DNA of 9,955 nt, from positions 1 to 9,955 of the forward strand of contig JBBTQZ010000061.1 in NCBI GenBank assembly GCA_038065435.1, in the 5' to 3' direction. Source of the stretch: JBBTQZ01 sp038065435. Lineage in GTDB: Bacteria; Patescibacteriota; Minisyncoccia; Phycocordibacterales; WO2-35-19. The notes under the pieces were generated by a model. The model was not told the DNA's origin, searched no databases, and was given only the letters and a program-made list of their open reading frames with translations. The position numbers were made by a program, and so were the translations under genes. The first letter of the stretch is position 1, and each line of letters begins with the position of its first letter. This document shows positions 4,698 to 9,955 of this stretch, in pieces.

Positions 4698-5288
4698 CTA
4701 TATTTTTTCATAATAGGTATTCCGACCGGTTTTGCCGATTTGTTTTATTTTTCCCTCTTTCTCCAAAATATTCAGATAACGAGTAGCCGTAGCATCGGAA
4801 ACATGCAAAAGTTTTTCTACATCATCATTAGTAATTCTTCCTGTCCCGCGAAGCTTTAGCGAAGTGGAAGTATTTTTGTCCAAAAATTCCAAAATTTTAT
4901 CAAGCCTCTTCCTCTTCCTCATACCCAACTTCTCCAAAAACTTCTGCCACAGATCTTTCTGCTTAAACGGAGTAGGAAAAGCAGTTGTCGTAGGTTCCCC
5001 CTCTTGATGTAAGAGGGGGTTAGGGGGCGTTATTACTTCCGTAATAGTAATAGTATCTCCCTTTTTCTCTATGGTTTTACCTGCCATGAGCTCTGTCGAA
5101 GGGTTATCCATTTTTTCTACTTGAACCGATTCCAAAACTTCTTGCGTAGGCTGAGTTTTAGGTTCTAGCTCTGCAGATTTGACAACTTCCTGAATAGGTT
5201 CAGCTGGAGTTGGAACTGGCGCTTTAACCTCTAGCTCTGGCACAGATTTATTATTTGGCTTATCTTTTGTCTTGTCTTCATCATTCAT
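4698..5288 (-). CDS. Winged-helix protein with a long disordered N-terminal region
   Basis: This 196-residue protein has two parts. Residues 1-110 are low-complexity, rich in P, E, K, T and V (for example APVPTPAEP), and are probably disordered. Residues about 115-196 form a winged helix: RLDKILEFLDKN, then DDVEKLLHVSDATATRYLNILEKEGKIKQIGKTGRNTYYEKI, the recognition helix being SDATATRYLNILEKEG. It is probably a DNA-binding regulator or structural DNA-binding protein, target unknown. The start is set at ATG 5288 because an extended -10 lies 6 nt upstream. A longer frame from 5366 would run through a palindrome and give an unnatural cysteine-rich extension. Two repeat elements are read in frame: a C/G-rich hairpin in the linker (ITPPNPLLHQEGEP, 85-98) and a second repeat in the winged helix (STSLKLRGT, 141-149). 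Confidence 0.78.
   Translation of the reverse strand: MNDEDKTKDKPNNKSVPELEVKAPVPTPAEPIQEVVKSAELEPKTQPTQEVLESVQVEKMDNPSTELMAGKTIEKKGDTITITEVITPPNPLLHQEGEPTTTAFPTPFKQKDLWQKFLEKLGMRKRKRLDKILEFLDKNTSTSLKLRGTGRITNDDVEKLLHVSDATATRYLNILEKEGKIKQIGKTGRNTYYEKI
4844..4867 (-). repeat. Second dispersed repeat, copy A (inside the winged-helix gene)
   Basis: Read on the minus strand this is CCACTTCGCTA-AA-GCTTCGCGGGA. The same 24-bp unit, differing only at the two central bases, occurs on the plus strand in leuS at 7746-7769. Here it encodes T-S-L-K-L-R-G within the winged-helix region. The unit is an imperfect palindrome. Confidence 0.7.
4997..5029 (-). repeat. C/G-rich hairpin repeat, copy 2 (in frame inside the winged-helix gene)
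   Basis: CCCCCTCTT (4997-5005) and AAGAGGGGG (5011-5019) form a perfect 9-bp stem with a 5-nt loop, followed by TTAGGGGGC. This is the reverse complement of the arrangement in copy 1. Translated on the minus strand it gives the proline-rich TPPNPLLHQEGE, with no frame disruption. Confidence 0.75.
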
Positions 5289-5294
5289 ACAAAA

Positions 5295-5303
5295 ATCATA
5301 ACA
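5295..5303 (-). promoter_or_regulatory. Extended -10 promoter of the winged-helix gene, probably giving a leaderless mRNA
   Basis: On the minus strand TG-T-TATGAT spans 5303-5295. Six nt separate it from the ATG at 5288, so transcription would begin at the start codon. No Shine-Dalgarno sequence precedes this ATG. Confidence 0.55.
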
Positions 5304-5334
5304 CAAAAATAAACAAGATCCGGACGTCAAATTT

Positions 5335-5386
5335 AACGGCTCAGGACTATTGGCGCAACGGCTCAAATACCGGTATTTGAGCCGTT
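5335..5386. repeat. 30-bp perfect palindrome plus an extra half-site between divergent genes
   Basis: The arm AACGGCTCAAATACC (5357-5371) is followed directly by its exact complement (5372-5386). A further direct copy of the outer nine bases, AACGGCTCA, lies at 5335-5343, so there are three copies of the half-site. The block lies between the winged-helix gene (minus) and leuS (plus). It may be an operator for either gene or a transcript hairpin. Confidence 0.75.
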
Positions 5387-5437
5387 AGGTGTTTTGGGAT
5401 AATTTTGTAAATTCTGGAGTATTGAAAAATTGTCTCG

Positions 5438-5486
5438 CCCCCCTCTCTTGTGATAAGAGAGGGGTCACACGATAGTGAGGGGGTGA
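5438..5486. repeat. C/G-rich hairpin repeat, copy 3 (just upstream of leuS)
   Basis: CCCCTCTCTT (5440-5449) and AAGAGAGGGG (5455-5464) form a perfect 10-bp stem with a 5-nt loop. A second small hairpin follows (TCAC, 6 nt, GTGA), then GGGGGTGAG. Its two-hairpin layout and GTGA ending match copy 4 inside leuS. Confidence 0.75.
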
Positions 5487-5505
5487 GTTATTTCAAATTT
5501 TGTTG

Positions 5506-5511
5506 TATATT
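5506..5511 (+). promoter_or_regulatory. Putative -10 element of leuS, possibly leaderless
   Basis: TATATT at 5506-5511 is 6 nt before the ATG at 5518, the same geometry as ychF and the winged-helix gene. There is no TG extension and no properly spaced Shine-Dalgarno sequence. An upstream TTG (5500) in frame would lie before this -10, and is less likely to be the start. Confidence 0.4.
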
Positions 5512-5517
5512 TTAAAG

Positions 5518-8037
5518 ATGGACAAAAACTACGATCATAAAGAGATTGAGAAGAAATGGCAAAAAATTTGGAGCGAAACTGAAATCTATAAAACCTCTGA
5601 AAAATTGGGGGGACCGAAATCTTATGTCTTAGACATGTTTCCATATCCATCGGGTGATGGGCTACATGTGGGACACCCAAAGGGATACATTGCAACTGAT
5701 ATCTATTCTCGGACGAAAAAAATGCAAGGACATAATGTGCTCCATCCGATGGGTTGGGATGCGTTTGGATTACCGGCGGAAAACTATGCGATCAAAAACA
5801 AAATACATCCAAAAGTTGCGGTAGAGAAAAATATACAACGATTCAAAGAACAGTTAGAGAAAATTGGTTTTAATTATGATTGGAAAAGAGAGACAAATAC
5901 CACTGATCCAGAATATTACAAATGGACGCAGTGGATTTTTCTCAAACTTTTGGAAAAAGGTTTGGCTTACGAATCGAACGAGCCGATCAATTGGTGCCCT
6001 TCTTGTCAGACTGGCTTGGCCAATGAAGATTTGGAGGATGGCAGATGCGAGCGTTGCGGCTCTGTGGTAGAAAAGCGGCCGATGCGACAGTGGGTATTGC
6101 GTATTACACAATACGCAGATCGGATGCTTGAAGATTTGGAAAAGTTGGATTGGCCAGAATCAATAAAGGAGCGCCAGCGAAATTGGATTGGGAGAAGCGA
6201 AGGTATGCTTTTTACAGCACCGGTCAAGGATACCGATCTGACAATTCAAACTTATAGCGCTCATTTTGAAGCATTTGCCGCAGATACTTTTGTCGTCATC
6301 GCCCCCGATCATCCTTTTTTGCCAAAACTTGTAGCCGGAACCAAATCAGAAAAGGAAGTTTTGGAATTTGCTAAAAAGCTTATTGAAAAGCGTAATAAGG
6401 AAGGTTATGAGGGGCCGAAAGAACCCGAGGGTATTTTTACCGGTAGATATATATCTGACCCTGTTGGTAATGGGGACTTACCAATCTGGGTTGCTAATTA
6501 TGCACTAGCTGATTATGGCACCGGAATAGTCAAATGTTCAGCCCACGACGAACGCGATTTTGCTTTTGCAAAAAAATATAACATAAAATTAAAACCTGTT
6601 TCGTTCCCAGAAGATCAAGAATTAAGAAAAGAAGTTGAAAATTTGGAAATCTGTTTTACTGACATGGAAAATAGTGTTCTCACAGAACCAGAAGAACTGA
6701 AAGGAAAAGTTGCTGGAGAATCTAAGCAAGAAATTATGGATTATCTAGTGAAAAATAAACTAGCTGAGAGAAAAGTGGTCTACAGACTAAAAGACTGGGT
6801 ATTTAGCAGACAGAGATATTGGGGCGAGCCGATACCGGTCGTGCATTGTGAAAATTGTGGGGTAGTCGGTGTACCAGAAAAAGATTTACCGATAAAACTG
6901 CCTGAGATTGAAAATTATGAACCCACTGGAACAGGGGAGTCACCGCTTGCAAATATAGAAAGCTGGGTCAACACCACCTGTCCAAAATGCGGTGGACCTG
7001 CAAAACGCGAGACCAACACCATGCCCCAATGGGCTGGATCTTCTTGGTATTATTTGCGGTTTATAGATCCTCATAATGATCAAAATATTGTTGACCTAAA
7101 AAAAGAAAAATATTGGTCTCCAGTAGATATGTATGTCGGTGGAGCAGAGCACGCAACGCGGCACCTTATATATGCGCGATTTTGGCATAAATTTTTGTTT
7201 GATATCGGGTTGGTAAACTACCAAGAACCGTTTAAGAAATTGCAAAATGTGGGACTTATTTTGGCAGAAGATGGAAAAAAAATGAGTAAACGATACGGCA
7301 ATGTAATAAATCCGGACGATATCGTGAGCACGTGGGGAGCAGATTCCTTGCGTCTTTATGAGATGTTTATGGGGCCGTTCAATGATGCTATAGCCTGGAA
7401 TACGGACAATATGATGGGGGTGAGGAGATTTTTGGAGAAGGTTTGGAGACTTTCTGTAAATATCACCCCCCGTCCCCCTCTTAATTTAAGAGGGAGTGCC
7501 GAGCAAAGCGAGGCGGAGGTGATAGATCCGAAACTCGAAAATCTATTGCATAAAACCATAAAAAAAGTTACAGAAGATATAGAGAGCTTCAAATTTAATA
7601 CCGCTATCTCGAGCATGATGATTTTTCTAAACGAGCTTGAAAAACAAGACCCAAAAATGCCGAGGACGCGCCTCAGTAGTTTTTTTGAAGTATTTTTGAA
7701 ATTACTGGCACCATTTGCACCACATATAACAGAGGAGATCTGGTCCCACTTCGCTATCGCTTCGCGGGATAAATCGGAAAAAGAGAGATATTCTGAATCT
7801 ATACATATACAACCATGGCCGGAATATGATGAGGCTAAAATCCTGGATGAACAAGTAACGATAGTAGTGCAGATAAACGGTAAGGTACGGGGTCAGTTTG
7901 AGATAGAGAGAGAAATAGAAGAGGAGAAGGTAAAAAAGGAAGCTCTAGCTTTGGAAGAAGTGCAAAAATGGCTAGGAGGAAAGGAGATAAAAAAGGTGAT
8001 CTTCGTACCAGAAAAGCTTATTAATTTCGTGGTCTAA
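5518..8037 (+). CDS. leuS: Leucyl-tRNA synthetase (class I)
   Basis: This enzyme attaches leucine to tRNA-Leu in the cytoplasm, using ATP. The protein has 839 residues from the ATG, near the usual length. The HIGH-type motif is DMFPYPSGDGLHVGHPKGY (HVGH about 50-53). The KMSKS-type motif is DGKKMSKRYGN (about 588-592), ending in R. Two zinc-like modules are visible: CPSCQTGLANEDLEDGRCERCG and CENCG...CPKCGG. The CP1 editing domain ends in GTGIVKCSAHDERDF, in place of the more usual GTGAVM-type wording. AGSSWYYLRFIDP and YVGGAEHATRHLIYARF are typical LeuRS sequences, and the C-terminal part runs to VQINGKVRG. Two odd inserts sit in the anticodon-binding region: NITPRPPLNLRGSAEQSEAEV (about 647-667), encoded by a C/G hairpin repeat, and HFAIASRDK (about 743-751), encoded by the second repeat. 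Confidence 0.97.
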   Translation: MDKNYDHKEIEKKWQKIWSETEIYKTSEKLGGPKSYVLDMFPYPSGDGLHVGHPKGYIATDIYSRTKKMQGHNVLHPMGWDAFGLPAENYAIKNKIHPKVAVEKNIQRFKEQLEKIGFNYDWKRETNTTDPEYYKWTQWIFLKLLEKGLAYESNEPINWCPSCQTGLANEDLEDGRCERCGSVVEKRPMRQWVLRITQYADRMLEDLEKLDWPESIKERQRNWIGRSEGMLFTAPVKDTDLTIQTYSAHFEAFAADTFVVIAPDHPFLPKLVAGTKSEKEVLEFAKKLIEKRNKEGYEGPKEPEGIFTGRYISDPVGNGDLPIWVANYALADYGTGIVKCSAHDERDFAFAKKYNIKLKPVSFPEDQELRKEVENLEICFTDMENSVLTEPEELKGKVAGESKQEIMDYLVKNKLAERKVVYRLKDWVFSRQRYWGEPIPVVHCENCGVVGVPEKDLPIKLPEIENYEPTGTGESPLANIESWVNTTCPKCGGPAKRETNTMPQWAGSSWYYLRFIDPHNDQNIVDLKKEKYWSPVDMYVGGAEHATRHLIYARFWHKFLFDIGLVNYQEPFKKLQNVGLILAEDGKKMSKRYGNVINPDDIVSTWGADSLRLYEMFMGPFNDAIAWNTDNMMGVRRFLEKVWRLSVNITPRPPLNLRGSAEQSEAEVIDPKLENLLHKTIKKVTEDIESFKFNTAISSMMIFLNELEKQDPKMPRTRLSSFFEVFLKLLAPFAPHITEEIWSHFAIASRDKSEKERYSESIHIQPWPEYDEAKILDEQVTIVVQINGKVRGQFEIEREIEEEKVKKEALALEEVQKWLGGKEIKKVIFVPEKLINFVV
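7463..7521 (+). repeat. C/G-rich hairpin repeat, copy 4 (in-frame insertion in leuS)
   Basis: The ends TCACCCCC (7463-7470) and GGAGGTGA (7514-7521) are inverted with one mismatch. The core stem is CCCTCTTAA (7476-7484) with TTAAGAGGG (7486-7494). A second small GC-rich hairpin-like stretch follows (GCCGAGCAAAGCGAGGC). The block encodes about 20 proline/charged residues in leuS without breaking the frame. Confidence 0.75.
7746..7769 (+). repeat. Second dispersed repeat, copy B (in frame in leuS)
   Basis: CCACTTCGCTA-TC-GCTTCGCGGGA is identical to the minus-strand copy at 4844-4867 except for the two central bases. In leuS it is read as H-F-A-I-A-S-R-D, a different frame from copy A (T-S-L-K-L-R-G). 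The outer TCCC and GGGA pair, so it is an imperfect palindrome. Confidence 0.7.
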
Positions 8038-8104
8038 TCCAGTAGTAGATTTCGGCATCGGCTTTGCCAGCACTATGTGCAATGCCAAAATTCACTACTG
8101 GATT
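8036..8104. repeat. 69-bp long-stem inverted repeat after leuS
   Basis: Arms at 8036-8058 and 8082-8104 match at 20 of 23 positions, and the outer 11 bp (AATCCAGTAGT) are perfect. The 23-nt interior carries a smaller GCAC/GTGC hairpin. It begins on the last base pair of the leuS stop codon. It may form the leuS mRNA 3' end, but no T-tract follows. Its shape also fits a tiny MITE-like element. Confidence 0.7.
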
Positions 8105-8166
8105 GACAAAGTCTTGTGGTATGATATTGTGTAAAGTATAAATATTGTATAATATTGTGGTATAAT
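8103..8166 (+). promoter_or_regulatory. Promoter region of the sigma4/HARE regulator gene
   Basis: An extended -10 TG-G-TATAAT lies at 8158-8166, giving a start near 8173 and a leader of about 22 nt that carries AAAGG (8185-8189), 5 nt before the ATG. A consensus TTGACA at 8103-8108 pairs with TATTGT (8125-8130) at 16 bp as a possible second promoter. A 12-bp repeat, TATRATATTGTG, occurs at 8120-8131 and 8148-8159. Confidence 0.55.
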
Positions 8167-8194
8167 AATTAAAAGCTAAGCGCGAAAGGTATTT

Positions 8195-9250
8195 ATGAAA
8201 ACAGACAAAAATAAATCAAAGATACTGGTCCTTTCTTTCAACCCCAAACAAACAGTCAAAAAGCTCCTTAGCTCTCTGCCAGCTAGAGCCCAAGATGTCA
8301 TCTCGGGCAGGTTCGGTCTAAACAGCAATAGTGAAGAGCTGACACTAGAGGCAATAGGCAAAAAATACGGCATCACTCGCGAAAGAGTGCGCCAGATAGA
8401 GAACTACGCCATCAACCATATAAGAAAAAGTGAACAATACGAAAAAGAAAAATCTTTTTTTGAAGAGCTGAAACTAGTTATAAAAAGAATAGGTGGCATA
8501 ATAGCTGAGGAAGATCTGCTCAATTATTTGGGTAGAGATATGGGTTCAAAAAAAGCTTTGCATTTTATGTTGGTTGTCGGAGACGATTTCAGTAAAATAA
8601 AAGAAGATGCCGAATTCAAACACCGCTGGCATATAGACAAAACTCTTTCCGATCGTATACACGAAGCTTTGCAAAATCTTTACAAAAAGCTAGGGGACGA
8701 TGAGATCATACCTGAATCAGAAATTATATCTTCTTTTTTGGAACACCTCAAAGACGTGTCCGACGAATACAAAGAAGATGAGATTTTGACCCGCTGGCTC
8801 TCAATGAGCAAAAACATAGGTCGCAATCCGCTTGGTGAATGGGGGAGATCTCATTCTTCAAATATCAAGACCAAGGGTGTGCGCGATTATGCCTATCTTA
8901 TACTTAGAAAACATGGCTCCCCAATACACTTCCGCGAAGTGGCCAAGCTCATAAGCGAAGTGTTCAAGAAAAAGGCTCATGTGGCTACTACACACAATGA
9001 ACTGATAAAGGATCCCAGATTCGTACTAGTAGGCAGAGGCCTTTACGCTCTCAAAGAATGGGGTTATCAGAGCGGAGTAGTACGCGATGTCATCAAAGAA
9101 ATACTGAAAAAGCACGGGACTCTTCCTAAAGAAAAGATAATAGAGAATGTGCTGAAAGAAAGATATGTCAAAGAAAACACCATAATGGTCAACCTTCAGA
9201 ATCCAAAGTACTTCAAGAAGAACAAACAGGGTCTCTACACAATAGCTTAA
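8195..9250 (+). CDS. Sigma-70 region-4 / HARE-HTH fusion protein, probable transcription regulator
   Basis: The N-terminal part (about residues 24-80) is a clear sigma-70 region 4: LPARAQDVISGRFGL, then LTLEAIGKKYGITRERVRQIENYAINHIR, whose helix-turn-helix normally contacts the -35 box. Regions 2 and 3 are absent, so it cannot act alone as a sigma factor. Residues 84-205 are helical and may hold another winged helix (IGGIIAEEDLLNYLG). Residues about 226-290 (GVRDYAYLILRKHGSPIHFREVAKLI to RGLYALKEWGY) match the HARE-HTH (HB1/ASXL) fold, also found in the RNA polymerase delta subunit. Residues 294-351 look like a second, diverged winged helix. The 351-residue protein is probably an RNA-polymerase-associated or promoter-binding regulator of the CPR type. 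AAAGG 5 nt before the ATG supports the start. The next gene begins 25 bp downstream with its own -10. Confidence 0.85.
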   Translation: MKTDKNKSKILVLSFNPKQTVKKLLSSLPARAQDVISGRFGLNSNSEELTLEAIGKKYGITRERVRQIENYAINHIRKSEQYEKEKSFFEELKLVIKRIGGIIAEEDLLNYLGRDMGSKKALHFMLVVGDDFSKIKEDAEFKHRWHIDKTLSDRIHEALQNLYKKLGDDEIIPESEIISSFLEHLKDVSDEYKEDEILTRWLSMSKNIGRNPLGEWGRSHSSNIKTKGVRDYAYLILRKHGSPIHFREVAKLISEVFKKKAHVATTHNELIKDPRFVLVGRGLYALKEWGYQSGVVRDVIKEILKKHGTLPKEKIIENVLKERYVKENTIMVNLQNPKYFKKNKQGLYTIA

Positions 9251-9259
9251 ATATTTTTA

Positions 9260-9268
9260 TGATATAAT
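9260..9268 (+). promoter_or_regulatory. Extended -10 promoter of the last gene, probably giving a leaderless mRNA
   Basis: TG-A-TATAAT at 9260-9268 is a full extended -10 consensus. Seven nt separate it from ATG 9276, so the transcript would begin at the start codon. It overlaps the 25-bp gap after the sigma4/HARE gene, with no terminator between. Confidence 0.6.
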
Positions 9269-9275
9269 TGGGTAC

Positions 9276-9955
9276 ATGTTTGGAGTACCCATAGAAATCT
9301 GGAATACTATTTCTTTATCTTTGAACTATGTTCTGAAGCTCGCTCCTTTCTGGCTTCCTATAGCTTTTATATATGCTGCCTTCAACGCGTGGGTTCGCTA
9401 TCGCAGAGCCGAGTACTGGAACAATAAGCTCGGCTCCGTGCTTTTGGAGATCAAATTGCCTCGCGAGATTACGAAGTCGCCCTTAGCTATGGAGCTCGTC
9501 TTAAACCAAATGCATCAGCCACCCGACGAAGGTAACTGGTATTGGAAATATTGGCGTGGCCAAACTCGCAGCTGGTTCTCTCTGGAAATAGTTTCTTTCG
9601 GTGGCGATATACATTTTTACGTCTGGGCTAGACGCAAATACAAAAATGGTATTGAAACCCATCTTTATTCCCAATATTCCGGCATAGAGATATCTGAAGT
9701 AGAGGACTACACAAAAGATTTTTACTTTGATCCGAGCCAGCACGAGATGACAGCTTGCCAATGGGAATTATCCGACCCGGACCCCTATCCGATAGCCACC
9801 TATGTGGATTATGGTCTAGATAAAGACCCCAAAGAAGAGTTTAAGGTAGACCCGCTTACAAGTCAGCTCGAATTTTTGGGTAGTCTGCCGAAAGGGCATA
9901 ATTGCTGGATCCAGATAATCGTCCGTGCCCACAAGAAAGAAGCCAAGAAATTTGC
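9276..9955 (+). CDS. Membrane-anchored protein of unknown function (3'-partial)
   Basis: An open frame of 226 codons starts at ATG 9276 and runs off the window end without a stop. It begins MFGVPIEIWNTISLSLNYV. A single hydrophobic segment follows at about residues 20-40 (LKLAPFWLPIAFIYAAFNAWV), then a charged RYRRAEYWNN stretch that predicts a cytoplasmic remainder. The soluble part is rich in aromatic residues (GNWYWKYWRGQTRSWFSLEI, DIHFYVWARRKYKNG, THLYSQYSGIEISEVEDY) and acidic in its second half. I do not recognise a named domain. It resembles the type of membrane-anchored protein often seen in Patescibacteria, some beside secretion or conjugation ATPases, but this is a weak recollection. 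Strong support comes from consistent codon use and the extended -10 upstream. The preceding regulator ends 25 bp before. Confidence 0.75.
   Translation, partial: MFGVPIEIWNTISLSLNYVLKLAPFWLPIAFIYAAFNAWVRYRRAEYWNNKLGSVLLEIKLPREITKSPLAMELVLNQMHQPPDEGNWYWKYWRGQTRSWFSLEIVSFGGDIHFYVWARRKYKNGIETHLYSQYSGIEISEVEDYTKDFYFDPSQHEMTACQWELSDPDPYPIATYVDYGLDKDPKEEFKVDPLTSQLEFLGSLPKGHNCWIQIIVRAHKKEAKKF

Noticed and set aside
5288..5366. A longer N-terminus for the winged-helix protein starting at 5366.
   Set aside because: It would translate through part of the 30-bp palindrome into an odd cysteine-rich stretch and lie upstream of the extended -10. The internal ATG at 5288 fits the promoter geometry.
4997..5486. 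Hairpins at 4997-5029 and 5438-5486 as a possible CRISPR array.
   Set aside because: The copies are unevenly spaced, differ in length and orientation, and do not enclose uniform spacers, so they are dispersed palindromic repeats.
8101..8170. A classic riboswitch or tRNA-like element between leuS and the next gene.
   Set aside because: The predicted leader is only about 22 nt and the upstream fold is a simple long inverted repeat. No T-box, cloverleaf or known aptamer pattern could be drawn.

Overview
The window looks like a piece of a Patescibacteria (Candidate Phyla Radiation, probably Parcubacteria-like) chromosome. The evidence is a leucyl-tRNA synthetase with divergent CP1 editing-domain wording (GTGIVKCSAHDERDF), a five-helix DUF5671-type membrane protein, a sigma-70 region-4 plus HARE-HTH fusion, short intergenic regions, A+T-rich codon use with many ATA codons, and several genes that appear to be transcribed as leaderless mRNAs. 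The standard bacterial code fits, because TGA is used as a stop in the arsR-like gene and in ychF and never occurs inside leuS. No rRNA, tRNA or CRISPR array was seen. The lineage call is an inference from gene content.

Layout. Bases 1-1548 hold a histidine phosphatase gene (144-770, with its own terminator) and a small cysteine-free ArsR-family regulator (1039-1356). A 24-bp inverted repeat, TCATTCTCC-N6-GGAGRATGA, lies at the phosphatase promoter, across the start of the regulator gene, and just after the regulator gene. This looks like a small autoregulated regulon. Bases 1549-2085 (minus) encode an unrecognised six-cysteine protein behind a perfect TTGACA-N17-TATAAT promoter. Divergently, 2241-3077 encodes a shortened YchF/OLA1 GTPase that lacks the family's helical insertion. 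Its last codons are copied twice more, in frame, downstream (to 3200) among palindromes. A bidirectional terminator separates it from a small helical minus-strand gene (3260-3598).

The middle holds the DUF5671-type membrane protein (3700-4665, plus) converging on a winged-helix protein with a disordered N-terminus (4698-5288, minus). Upstream of that gene sits a 30-bp perfect palindrome, then leuS (5518-8037, plus). A C/G-rich hairpin family is scattered here in four copies, two of them read in frame inside proteins (the winged-helix protein and LeuRS). A second, unrelated 24-bp repeat also sits in frame in the same two proteins. After leuS comes a 69-bp long-stem inverted repeat whose right end supplies a TTGACA hexamer. 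Next are the sigma4/HARE regulator gene (8195-9250) and, 25 bp on, a membrane-anchored protein gene that runs off the window end (9276 onward).

The genes do not form one pathway. They are mostly singly promoted housekeeping genes (leuS, ychF) mixed with regulators and uncharacterised CPR-type proteins. The points most worth a second look are the three-site ArsR circuit, the helical-domain-less YchF with its triplicated stop-codon tail, the two repeat families inserted in frame into proteins, and the recurring leaderless promoter geometry (extended -10, 6-7 nt, then ATG).
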